Shown here piece by piece: positions 30,184-38,852 of a stretch of 64,000 bases of DNA. Under the pieces are notes generated by a model that did not search any database, had not been told where the DNA came from, and was given only the letters and a program-made list of their open reading frames with translations. A program made the position numbers and the translations under genes. Numbering within the stretch: the first letter of the stretch is position 1; each line of letters begins with the position of its first letter. The stretch spans positions 558,001 through 622,000 of the forward strand of contig NZ_CP060780.1 in the NCBI RefSeq assembly GCF_014489495.1, written 5' to 3'. This stretch comes from Sphingomonas daechungensis. Its GTDB lineage: Bacteria; Pseudomonadota; Alphaproteobacteria; Sphingomonadales; Sphingomonadaceae.

Positions 30184-30581
30184 CCGCCGGCTACTCCGGC
30201 ACGCCGCTCGGCAAGAAGCTCGGGTATCGCCAAGGCATGCGGGTGTTCGTGGGCGACATGCCCGATCCCATTCGTCACGAGATCGAACAGAGCATCGGCG
30301 AGAAGCCCGAATGGCAGTTCATTCCCGAAAGCGAGCTCGAGGCAGCGCACGTCTTCGTTACCCAGCGCACTGCGCTGGAGGACAAGGCCCGGGCACTGCT
30401 GCCCCTGCTGGGCAAGGGCGGGTTCCTCTGGGTGAGCTGGCCGAAGAAGGCCGCGAAAGTCGCAACCGACATCACGGAGGACACGATCCGCGAGGTTTGC
30501 CTGCCGATGGGTCTGGTCGACGTGAAGGTCTGCGCGATCGACGCGACCTGGTCGGGCCTGAAGCTGATGCGGCGACGGTAA
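30180..30581 (+). CDS. DUF3052 family protein
   Basis: 133 residues, unbroken. The opening GYSGTPLGKKLGYRQGMRVFV and the later GGFLWVSWPKKAAKVATDIT and GLVDVKVCAIDATWSGLKLM fit DUF3052, a small soluble family of unknown function. It overlaps the preceding membrane-protein gene by ATGA, so they form a two-gene unit. The CPBP gene follows 38 bp downstream beyond an operator-like palindrome, so it may be transcribed separately. Confidence 0.8.
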   Translation: MTAGYSGTPLGKKLGYRQGMRVFVGDMPDPIRHEIEQSIGEKPEWQFIPESELEAAHVFVTQRTALEDKARALLPLLGKGGFLWVSWPKKAAKVATDITEDTIREVCLPMGLVDVKVCAIDATWSGLKLMRRR

Positions 30582-30595
30582 GGCTTCGCGCTCTC

Positions 30596-30611
30596 GTTAC
30601 ACACGTGTAAC
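30596..30611 (+). promoter_or_regulatory. 16-bp operator-like palindrome upstream of the CPBP gene
   Basis: GTTACAC-AC-GTGTAAC: perfect 7-bp arms with a 2-bp spacer, ending 8 bp before the ATG at 30620. Size and symmetry fit a TetR-type operator. No regulator gene is adjacent, so the binding protein is unknown. Confidence 0.45.
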
Positions 30612-30619
30612 GTGGGCGC

Positions 30620-31282
30620 ATGACCCAGACATCCACGCGCGGCTGGACCTATGCGGGCCTGGCAATCTCGCTCCTCGGCATTCCAGCGATCGTCACGGCT
30701 CAGCGTCTGCTCGCCCCCGATCCGACAGCGGCGAGCAGCATCGTCATCCGGGAGATTGCAATCCTTGCCGTCACCGCATTCGTCCTGTGGATCGTCGTCG
30801 CTCGCGAGCGCCTGCCATTGTCTTCGATCGGCCTTCGCTTCGATCGTGTCGGCCGCTCCGTGGCCTGGGGATTCGGGCTGGCCGTCGCCGCTTTCGTAAT
30901 CCTGCTCGCGTGCCTCGCTGGCTTCTCGGACCTTGGCATTCACTATGGAGAAGGAAGCGGAATATCGCGCGCGCTTCCGGTCACATTCCTCGCAGTCATG
31001 CGCGCAGGCATTTCGGAAGAGGTGCTCTACCGAGGATTTGCCTTGGAGCGCCTGCAGTCGCTGACCGGAAGCAAGTGGATTGCCGCGGGCGTCACCCTAG
31101 TCCTCTTCGCCGCATTCCATTTTCGGCAAGGCATGGCCGGTGTGTTCCTGGCGTTCGTGCTCGGCGGACTGTTCACCGCTTACTACTTGTGGAAGCGCGA
31201 CCTGTTGGCGACGATCACTGGCCACTTCCTGGTCGACTTCGTGCCCAATGTCCTGCTGCCGCTGCTAGGGGCCGGCGACTGA
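30620..31282 (+). CDS. CPBP family intramembrane glutamic endopeptidase
   Basis: 220 residues, unbroken, with seven or eight membrane helices. The three CPBP (ABI) motifs are present: GISEEVLYRGFALERLQ (catalytic EE..R), FAAFHFRQGMAG (FxxxH) and TITGHFLVDFVPN (final histidine motif). Family members process prenylated or other membrane substrates or serve immunity functions; the substrate here is unknown. The start lies 8 bp beyond a perfect palindrome that could repress it. Confidence 0.88.
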   Translation: MTQTSTRGWTYAGLAISLLGIPAIVTAQRLLAPDPTAASSIVIREIAILAVTAFVLWIVVARERLPLSSIGLRFDRVGRSVAWGFGLAVAAFVILLACLAGFSDLGIHYGEGSGISRALPVTFLAVMRAGISEEVLYRGFALERLQSLTGSKWIAAGVTLVLFAAFHFRQGMAGVFLAFVLGGLFTAYYLWKRDLLATITGHFLVDFVPNVLLPLLGAGD

Positions 31283-31285
31283 TAC

Positions 31286-31314
31286 TTGCGAATGGTTCGC
31301 ATTATCGATATATA
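31286..31314 (+). promoter_or_regulatory. Fur-box-type palindrome overlapping the bfd promoter
   Basis: TGCGAATGGTTCGCA (31287-31301) is a perfect palindrome around a TGG centre and matches the GCGAATG-TTCGC type of Fur box. It overlaps a -35 TTGCGA (31286-31291) that is 17 bp from a -10 TATATA (31309-31314). The -10 ends only 7 bp before the bfd ATG (31322), so transcription should start at or next to the ATG. Confidence 0.65.
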
Positions 31315-31321
31315 CGTCTGC

Positions 31322-31525
31322 ATGATCGTCTGCATCTGCAACCGCATCACCGAGAGCGAGGTCCGCAAGGCCGCTCGCTGCGGCGCGGCGTCTCCGGAGG
31401 CCGCGTACGCCTGCCAGGGCTGCAACGTGCAGTGCGGATGCTGCCTCGACTTTGCCCAGGACGTGATCGACGAAGAGCTTGGCAAGGCGAAGCACCTTCG
31501 GCTCGTGACTGCCCGCGCCGCCTGA
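31322..31525 (+). CDS. bfd: Bacterioferritin-associated ferredoxin
   Basis: Small [2Fe-2S] protein that reduces the bacterioferritin core to release stored iron. 67 residues. The cluster cysteines are Cys4, Cys6, Cys38 and Cys41 (MIVCICN ... CNVQCGCC), the same positions as in E. coli Bfd. The ATG at 31322 is preferred over upstream starts because it gives the family N-terminus. There is no ribosome-binding site, and the promoter lies so close that the message is probably leaderless. The partner bfr follows 110 bp downstream. Confidence 0.88.
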   Translation: MIVCICNRITESEVRKAARCGAASPEAAYACQGCNVQCGCCLDFAQDVIDEELGKAKHLRLVTARAA

Positions 31526-31530
31526 CTTTC

Positions 31531-31557
31531 TGCGACTGACTCTCAGTCGCATGTTTT
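31531..31557 (+). terminator. Palindrome/T-run between bfd and bfr (attenuator or operator)
   Basis: Perfect 9-bp arms TGCGACTGA / TCAGTCGCA with a CTC centre (31531-31551) are followed at once by TGTTTTT. This can be an intrinsic terminator that lets bfd be expressed above bfr. The TGCGA...TCGCA symmetry also resembles an iron-type operator. 31558-31635 holds no other visible element apart from the bfr ribosome-binding site. Confidence 0.55.
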
Positions 31558-31635
31558 TCCCGGTTTTCCGCCAGTTTTTCGACTTCCTTCCGCGCGCGTG
31601 GGGAGTACATCCGTGCTGTCGGCAGGAGTCACTGA

Positions 31636-32115
31636 ATGAAGGGCGATCCCAAGGTCATCGAGCTTCTCAATGAGGCGCTGAAGAATGAGCTGACCGCCAC
31701 CAACCAGTACTGGCTGCACTACCGGCTGCTCGACAATTGGGGCGTCCACAAGCTCGCCGCGTTCGAGCGTCACGAATCGATCGACGAGATGAAGCATGCG
31801 GACCGGCTGGCGGAACGCATCCTGTTTCTCGACGGCTTGCCCAATTTCCAGCTGCTTGGGCGCCTGCACATCGGCGAGAACGTTGAAGAGGTGCTGAAGG
31901 CCGATCTCGAGCTGGAGATGGAAGCGCTGACCCAGCTGCGCGGAGCCATCGCGCACTGCGAGACGGTGAAGGATTACGTCAGTCGCGATCTCTTCTCGGA
32001 AATCCTCGAAAATGAGGAGAGCCACGTCGACACGCTTGAGCAGCAGTTGGAGATGATCGCGCGGATGGGCCTGCAGAATTACATTCAGCTTCAGTCGAAG
32101 CCCGCCGAAAGCTAA
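31636..32115 (+). CDS. bfr: Bacterioferritin
   Basis: Haem-containing ferritin that oxidises and stores iron in a 24-subunit shell. 159 residues, unbroken. Ferroxidase residues Glu18, Glu51 and His54 and the haem ligand Met52 are in the expected places ([33 protein letters not shown]), with a further ferroxidase glutamate in [20 protein letters not shown] lies 8 bp before the ATG. It is paired with bfd upstream under what looks like Fur control. Confidence 0.95.
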   Translation: MKGDPKVIELLNEALKNELTATNQYWLHYRLLDNWGVHKLAAFERHESIDEMKHADRLAERILFLDGLPNFQLLGRLHIGENVEEVLKADLELEMEALTQLRGAIAHCETVKDYVSRDLFSEILENEESHVDTLEQQLEMIARMGLQNYIQLQSKPAES

Positions 32116-32135
32116 GGTTCCCGCAGGGGACAGGA

Positions 32136-33400
32136 ATGGCGACACTTCCATCGACCGGAGAGTCGGGGCGAATCATCACGCTCGACATCATTCGCGGCGT
32201 CGCGGTGATGGGCATATTCTCGGTCAACGTCATCGCCTTCGCGATGATCGAGGCCGCCTATTTCAACCCCGCCGTGTACGGTGGAAGTACCGGCCCGAAC
32301 TTTGCGGTCTGGGCGACCAACATGGTCCTGATCGACGGCAAGATGCGGTCGTTGTTCTCGATGCTATTCGGTGCCTCGATGCTGTTGGTGATCGAGCGCG
32401 CCGAAGCTTCCGGCCGGCCGGCCTGGCTCGTTCACGCACGGCGGATGCTCGTCCTGCTCGGCTTCGGGTTGATCCACTATTACTTCATCTGGTTCGGCGA
32501 CATCCTGACGCTCTATGCGGTTTGCGGACTGGTGGTCTTCCTGTTCCGCAACCTGTCGATCGAAAGGCAAGTGGCGCTCGGGGCCGCCTTCATGGTCGGG
32601 CACATGCTGTTGTTCACCGGCTTCCTGATCGATGGCTATCACACCGATGTCGCCGCCCATGCACCGAACGCTCCGCAGGCCGCCATCGACTCCTGGAATG
32701 CCGGTTTCGGAAGCTTTGCCCCGGATGCGCAGACGATTGCCGACGATCGGGCCATCCACCTGGGGACCTATCTCGATTACGTCCGCTATCGCCTGTCCGA
32801 ATGGACGGATATCTTCCCGACGACGATCGCCTTCATTCCGGACACTATCGGGCTGATGCTGCTGGGCATGGCCGGATACCGGTCCGGTTTCCTGACCGGT
32901 GAATGGAGCAACAAGGCTTACCGCCGGGTTGCCGTCATCTCGCTTTCGATCGGTTTCGTCGGCGGCGCGGGGGTTGTCGGTTACGATGTTTGGTCCGGCT
33001 TCAGCGTCCTAGGTTCGATCGCCGCGTTCGTTGTCGTTGCGACGCCCTTCATCACGGTCATGGCATTCGGCTATGCGGCCAAGATCATCCTGCTAACGCG
33101 CCGCTTCGGCCCGCTTGCGCAGCGCATTGCTGCCACGGGACGGTGTGCCTTCTCCAACTATCTTGGCACATCGATCGTGGCGTCGCTGATCTTCTACGGC
33201 TGGGGCTTGGCTACTACGGGTCTCTGTCGCGCTGGCAGGCGTGGTGCCTCGTGCCGCTGGTGTGGGTGGGGATGCTCTTATGGTCCAAGCCATGGCTCGA
33301 GCGCTTCCACTACGGCCCGCTGGAATGGGCATGGCGCAGCCTTGCGCGTGGCAAGATGCAGCCGATGCGGAAGACGCGAGCGACGCCCGCGACGGCCTAG
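32136..33400 (+). CDS. DUF418 domain-containing membrane protein
   Basis: About 421 residues after repair, with eight or nine membrane segments. The N-terminus RIITLDIIRGVAVMGIFSVNV is the typical opening of the DUF418/DUF1624 acyltransferase-like membrane family. The C-terminal DUF418 part has TGRCAFSNYLGTSIVASLIF and, after the break, GPLEWAWRSLARGK. One G lost near 33209 shifts the frame after FYGWGL. Its stop overlaps the convergent Hpt gene stop by 4 bp. Function unknown; some relatives are thought to move or modify envelope lipids or sugars. Confidence 0.82.
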
Positions 33401-33831
33401 ATCCGGCCGAAATCCTGGTTCGAGGCCTTGCGGCCGAAACCTGCCTGCGGAGCGCGGGTCAGAAGCGGATTGGTTGCCTTGTCGAACAGGTCGACCGTTC
33501 GCGAGAAGAGCTTGCGAAGCTCGACGACTTCCGGAACGAGCTCGTCAGGGAAGCGGCGCGACTCGACGCAAAGCCTCGCGGTGCTTTCAATCAGTTCGGC
33601 AACATCGGCGAGCGGACCGGCCCCGAACTGACGAGCCTCACCCTTGATGGTGTGGGCCGGAATAACGAGCGCGGCCGTGTTCTGGTCGTGCATCGCCTCT
33701 TCGATCTGCGCGACCGATTTGGCTCCGTCTTCGCGGAAGTAACTGAGAATCCGAATGAAACCGGCACCGAGCTCGGCGCGGCTCCGTTCGAAGTGAACCC
33801 AGTCGACGATCTTGAAGTCGTCGTCGCTCAT
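33397..33831 (-). CDS. Histidine phosphotransfer (Hpt) domain protein
   Basis: 144 residues, unbroken. A four-helix Hpt domain with the phosphorylated histidine at about residue 60 in PAHTIKGEARQFGA (HTxKGxAxxxG). It would relay phosphate between a hybrid sensor kinase and a response regulator. No kinase or regulator is adjacent, so it is an orphan relay protein. In alphaproteobacteria such a protein can be the general phosphotransferase of the cell-cycle or stress relay (ChpT-like proteins differ, being dimeric and larger). The start at 33831 is chosen over 33849 by the usual N-terminus. Confidence 0.82.
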   Translation of the reverse strand: MSDDDFKIVDWVHFERSRAELGAGFIRILSYFREDGAKSVAQIEEAMHDQNTAALVIPAHTIKGEARQFGAGPLADVAELIESTARLCVESRRFPDELVPEVVELRKLFSRTVDLFDKATNPLLTRAPQAGFGRKASNQDFGRI

Positions 33832-33884
33832 TGCATTCCCCGTGACCACGGGACTCGCTTACGCCGCAAAGGGTAAAATTAGGC

Positions 33885-35241
33885 TTAGCGCCCCTTGTCG
33901 TACGGGTTTTTCGGCGCGCGAAAGGAAAGCCGCATCGGCACCGGGCAAGCTTCAGGTCGCGCCGCATCGAGTTGAGCAAGTAGCGGCGATAGCTGTCCGG
34001 CAGTTGGTCGACGCGGGTGCCGAAGACGACGAAGGTCGGCGGTCGGGTCTTCACCTGCGTGATGTAGCGAAGCTTGATCCGGCGACCGCTCGGAGCCGGC
34101 GGCGGATTGGCGTCGACGGCCTGCTCGAACCAACGGTTGAGCTCGCCCGTCGAAATCCGGCGCGACCAGGACTCGCGAAGCTCGAACGCGACTTTGAGAA
34201 CGTCGTCCACGGCTTTCCCGGTCTTCGCCGAGATCGCCAGCACCGGAACGTTCTTGAGCTGCGAGAGCCCCTCTTCAAGCGCCGCCTTCACTCCGTTGAA
34301 CAATGAGGAGGCATGTTCAGCGACGTCCCACTTGTTGAGCGCGATGATGAGCGCCCTGCCCTCCTCGACGACGAGGTCAGCAATACGCAGATCCTGTGCC
34401 TCCAGGCCCCGAGTGGCATCCAGGAGGAGGACGACCACCTCGGCATGTTCGATCGAGCGCCGCGTGTCCGCACCCGACAGCTTCTCGAGCTTGTCCTCGA
34501 TTTTCGCCCGCTTCCGAAGGCCCGCCGTATCGACGAGCCGCACGGGCCGTCCCTGCCATTCCCAGTCGAGGGTGATGGAGTCCCGCGTGATCCCCGCTTC
34601 GGGACCGGTGATCATTCGCTCCTCGCCGAGCATCTTGTTGACCAGCGTCGACTTGCCGGCATTGGGCCGCCCGACGATGGCGAGCTTCAGCGGCCGAGCC
34701 GGGTCTTCCTCGTCAAGCTCCTCTTCGACCTCGTCGTCGTCGCGCTCAACAAAGGGTCGGAGGCTTTCGAACAGGTCGACGACGCCCTCGCCATGCTCGG
34801 CGCTGATGGCGATCGGTTCGCCGAGGCCGAGCGAGAAGGCCTCGAGACGCCCGCTCTCGCCGGCGTTCCCCTCCGCCTTGTTGGCGGCGACGATGACCGG
34901 TGTTTCCCCCGCGCGCAGCCACCGAGCGATCTCTTCGTCGAGCGGGTCAGCCCCTCGCGCCCATCGATCAGGAACAAGGCCACGTCCGCCTCGCGCACCG
35001 CGGCTTCGGTCTGCTGGCGCATGCGACCCGGAAGCGTGTGCGGGTCTTCGTCCTCGTAACCGGCCGTGTCCATCACCCGGAACTCGAGCCCGAGCAGCTT
35101 CGCCTCGCCCTCGCGGCGGTCGCGGGTGACGCCGGGGCGATCGTCCACCAGCGCGATCTTCTTGCCGACGAGGCGATTGAAGAGCGTCGACTTTCCCACA
35201 TTGGGACGGCCGACGATCGCTACGGTGGGGAGACGGGGCAT
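33885..35241 (-). CDS. der: Ribosome biogenesis GTPase Der (EngA)
   Basis: Double-GTPase needed for 50S subunit assembly. About 452 residues after repair. The first G domain starts [19 protein letters not shown] with DTAGYEDE, the second starts [20 protein letters not shown] with [12 protein letters not shown] and NKWD. The KH-like C-terminal domain has [19 protein letters not shown] and ends [11 protein letters not shown]. Single-base losses near 34950 (after EGLTP) and near 33945 (before the last 18 residues) break it. It is divergent from ku. Confidence 0.96.
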
Positions 35242-35370
35242 CCGCGGCGGTTAGCCGATGAATCCGCTTCTGCGAAGGACCGTGATACAACACCGATTCG
35301 TGTGCGCAACGGAACGAGTTAGCGGCGAGCGTATTGAATCGCCCGTTCCAAGTTCGGGAGCATGAGAAGA
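35242..35370. other. Divergent der/ku intergenic region
   Basis: This 129-bp gap must hold promoters for both genes, but I could not place convincing -10/-35 elements. The ku ribosome-binding site GGGAG is at 35356-35360. Confidence 0.3.
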
Positions 35371-36252
35371 ATGCCGTCGCGACCCGCATGGAGGGGACAG
35401 ATCAGACTCGCCTTGGTCTCGATCCCCGTGGAGATTTATCCCGCCACCAAAAGTGGCGCTCAGATCCAGTTCCATCAGGTGCACGAGCCCTCGGGCAAGC
35501 GCATCAAGTATGAGAAGGTCGTACCCGGCATCGGGCCGGTCGACCCCGACGAAATCGTCAAGGGCTTTGAGGTGTCGAAAGGCCACTACGTCCTTCTAGA
35601 TCCGGAAGAGATCGAGGCGGTAAAGCTCGAAAGCCGCAAGACGCTCGACCTCGTCCAGTTTGTCGACGAGGACAATATCGAGGCGATGTTCTTCGAGAAG
35701 CCATATTACGTGGTTCCCGCCGACGACCTCGCCGAGGAAGCCTATGTCGTGCTTCGCGATGCGCTGAAGGACGCCAAGAAGATCGGCGTCGGCCAGATGG
35801 CGATGCGCGGCCAGGAATATGTCGTCGCGATCAAGCCAGCCGGCCGCGGTATCCTGATGGAGACGCTCCGCTACGCGGACGAGGTCCACAAGTCCTCGGG
35901 CTTCTTCCGCGATATCGGTGACACCAAGCCCGACCCGGACCTGCTCGACATGGCTTCGATGCTGATCGAGCGGAAGGCGGGCGAGTTCAATCCCAGCGAA
36001 TTCCACAACCGCTATGTCGATGCCCTGAAGGACCTGATCGCCGAGAAGCAGAAGAAGAAGGGCGAGAAGGTGATCCAGGATCCGGATGCGGACAAGGCTC
36101 CGCCGAAGGGCTCCAATGTCATCGACTTGATGGCGGCGCTCAAGAAGAGCCTCGGCGACGAGAAGAAGTCGGCGCCGAAGAAAGCTGCGGCGAAGAAGGC
36201 GCCCGAGAAAAAGCCGGCGAAAAAAGTCGCGGCGGGCGGTCGAGGACGGTGA
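35371..36252 (+). CDS. ku: Non-homologous end-joining DNA-binding protein Ku
   Basis: Homodimeric ring protein that binds double-strand break ends and recruits LigD. 293 residues from this start and unbroken. The N-terminus PSRPAWRGQIRLALVSIPVEIY, IQFHQVHEPSGKRIKYEKVV and the central RYADEVHKSSGFF are typical of bacterial Ku. The C-terminal 50 residues are an Ala/Lys-rich tail (KKAAAKKAPEKKPAKKV), thought to help DNA threading and LigD binding. ATG 35371 is preferred because GGGAG is about 10 bp upstream; ATG 35362 would leave only 1 bp. ligD follows after a repeat element. Confidence 0.94.
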   Translation: MPSRPAWRGQIRLALVSIPVEIYPATKSGAQIQFHQVHEPSGKRIKYEKVVPGIGPVDPDEIVKGFEVSKGHYVLLDPEEIEAVKLESRKTLDLVQFVDEDNIEAMFFEKPYYVVPADDLAEEAYVVLRDALKDAKKIGVGQMAMRGQEYVVAIKPAGRGILMETLRYADEVHKSSGFFRDIGDTKPDPDLLDMASMLIERKAGEFNPSEFHNRYVDALKDLIAEKQKKKGEKVIQDPDADKAPPKGSNVIDLMAALKKSLGDEKKSAPKKAAAKKAPEKKPAKKVAAGGRGR

Positions 36253-36256
36253 GTTG

Positions 36257-36341
36257 CGCCCCTGCGAAGGCAGGGGCCCAGTTCGCTGCCGGAAGGCAGC
36301 GCCTGCGGCGCTGGACTAGGCTCCTGCCTTCGCGGGAGCGC
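36257..36341. repeat. Interspersed palindromic repeat (CTGCGAAGGCAGG family) between ku and ligD
   Basis: The left arm CCCCTGCGAAGGCAGGGGCC and the right arm GGCTCCTGCCTTCGCGGGAG are imperfect inverted repeats. They enclose a perfect hairpin CGCTGCC-GGAA-GGCAGCG (36284-36301). It resembles the 'CCCGCGAAGGCGGG' intergenic repeats widespread in sphingomonads. It fills nearly the whole ku-ligD gap and could act as a transcript-stabilising or attenuating structure. Confidence 0.7.
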
Positions 36342-36346
36342 GGATA

Positions 36347-38852
36347 ATGGCCCGCAAGCTCGACATCGAGACCTACAACCAAAAGCGCGACTTCACGAAG
36401 ACGAAGGAGCCGAAGGGCCGCAAGCTCAAGGGCAAGGGCGACAGCTTCGTCGTCCAGAAGCATGAGGCGTCGCGCCTCCACTGGGATTTCCGGCTGGAGC
36501 TCGACGGTGTCTTGAAAAGCTGGGCGGTGCCCAAGGGCCCAGTCTCGACCCGGGCGACAACCGTCTCGCCATGCGCACAGAGGATCATCCGCTCGATTAC
36601 GGAAGCTTCGAAGGGACGATCCCGGCGGGCGAATATGGCGGCGGCACGGTGATGCTGTGGGACCATGGCCGCTGGATTCCGCACCCCGACAAGGACCCAC
36701 GCAAGACACTGGAAGAAGGTCACCTCCACTTCACCCTCGAAGGCGAGCGCATGCGCGGGGAGTGGGTGATGTTCCGCCTGAAGCCCAAGCCCGGCGAAAA
36801 GGCCGAGCCGTGGATGCTGAAGAAGGTCACCGACGAGTTTGCCAATCCCGACAATGGGGAGGAGCTGGTCGACGAGTTCACCACCAGCGTGACCACCGAC
36901 CGCACGATGGCGGAAATCGCATCCGGGAGCGAAGTCTGGCGCTCCAACCGCGGCGGTCAGAAAGGCGGGCGCGCGAAGAAAAAGGCATCGGAAGCTCCGC
37001 CGCCGTTCCAGTCGCCGCAGCTCGCGACGTTGGTAGACGAGGTTCCGCCGGGTTCGAACTGGCTCTTCGAATACAAGTACGACGGCTACCGTCTGCTGAT
37101 CGCCACGGGCAGCGGTGCGGCCACCGCCTGGACCCGCAACGGCAAGGACTGGAGCGACAAGTTCCGAGCATTGGTGAAAGCCGCGGCGCATCTTCCCCCG
37201 GCTGCCTGATCGACGGCGAAGCGGTTGCGCTCGATGAGACCGGGAAACCCGACTTCCAGTTGCTCCAATCAACGCTGAAGGACAGCCGCGGCAGGAACCT
37301 CGCCTTCTACGCCTTCGACCTGCTGGTCGACCGCGGCGAGGACATAACCCGGCTTCCGAATATCGAGCGCAAGGACCGCCTGAAATCTCTGCTTGCCGGG
37401 ATGGCCGAACCGATCCTGTTCGGCGATCACGTCATCGGCCGCGGTGACGAGCTGTTCCGCGAGATCTGCAAGGCGGGCGGCGAAGGCCTGATCGCAAAAG
37501 TCGCCAATGCCCCCTACCGCGGCGAACGCACGCGCAATTGGCTGAAGGTCAAATGCATCCGGCGCCAGGAATTCGTCATCGTCGGCTGGTCCGAAAGCGA
37601 CAAGCGCCGCGGGTTCCGATCATTGCTGGTCGGCACGCGCGATGGCCGTAAACTGACTTACGCCGGCAAGGTCGGCACGGGCTTCAGCGGCGCGCTGATC
37701 GAAGACCTGATGGAGCGGATGGAGCCGCTCGCGACGGACAAGGCGGCGGTCGAAGTCCCCCGCGCGGAGCGCAAGGGCGCGCACTGGATCGAGCCGAAGC
37801 TCGTAGCCGAAATCGCCTTTACGGAGTTTACGTCGGATGGCGTTCTTCGACATCCAAGCTTCATCGCCTTGCGTGAGGACAAACCTGCGAGCCAGGTCGT
37901 CCGCGAGGTGCCCAGGCATCTCAGGGAAACGAACGTGACGGCGAAGCCGAAGACCGCGCCGCGGAAGGTCAAGCTGAAGTCCGCCGAGGACTTCGGAATC
38001 GAGATCTCGAGCCCGGACCGCGTCATCTATCCCGAGCTTGGCCTGACCAAGAAAGACCTCGCCGACTATTACGCGACCATCGAGCCGCTGATCATGAAGG
38101 ATTGCGCCGACCGGCCAATGACTTTGATCCGCTGCCCGGGCGGACGAACCGGCGAATGCTTCTTCCAGAAGCACGATAAAGGCACCTTCGGGCCGAACGT
38201 GAAGCAAATCCCGATCGAGGAAAAGGATGGCGAAACGGAGGACTACCTCTACTTCGACGACATCCGCGGCCTGCTCGCCTGCGTGCAGATGGGCACGATG
38301 GAGTTTCACGGCTGGGGCAGCAAAATCGGCGCGGTCGAATGCCCCGACCGCCTGGTGTTCGACCTCGACCCCGATGAAGGGCTCGACTTCGGCAAGGTCA
38401 CGGAAGCCGCAGTTTACGTGCGCGACCTCGTCGCACAGCTCGGCCTCAAGAGCTTTCCGCTGCTCACCGGAGGGAAAGGCATCCACGTTGTTATCCCGCT
38501 CGACGCGACCGCCGATTGGCCGAAGGTGAAGAGCTTCGCCGACCGCTTCTCGCGCGCCGTTTCGGAAGCGGAGCCGGAGCGGTTCACCGCCAACATCCGC
38601 AAGGCGCAGCGCACTGGCCGCATTTTCATCGACTGGCTCCGCAACCAGCGAGGAGCGACCGCGGTCATGCCTTACTCCGCCCGCGCCCGCGAGGGCGCTC
38701 CGGTCGCGGCTCCGGTGACGTGGGACGAACTTGACGACTTCGACAGCGGCCACGCCTTTTCGATCCGCGATGCGGGCGAACTGCTGAAGCGGGCCAAGTC
38801 GAAGTCGCTTGCGGGCTGGGGAAAAGCGTCGCAATCCCTTCCGGATGCGTAA
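36347..38852 (+). CDS. ligD: ATP-dependent DNA ligase D (3'-phosphoesterase, ligase and polymerase domains)
   Basis: Multifunctional NHEJ enzyme working with Ku. About 835 residues after repair, in the order phosphoesterase-ligase-polymerase. The PE domain has [19 protein letters not shown] and [19 protein letters not shown]. The ligase adenylation motif is EYKYDGYR (Lys nucleophile), followed by [29 protein letters not shown] and WLKVKC. The primase-polymerase domain begins near [20 protein letters not shown] with [12 protein letters not shown] and [15 protein letters not shown]. Losses near 36540 and 37202 break the frame. The stop overlaps the start of the acylase gene. Confidence 0.95.

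Noticed and set aside
33638-35389. A Der protein extended through the Hpt gene
   Set aside because: Der's real end (PKNPYDKGR-stop at 33885) is one base out of frame. The extension past it is an out-of-frame reading of the Hpt gene.
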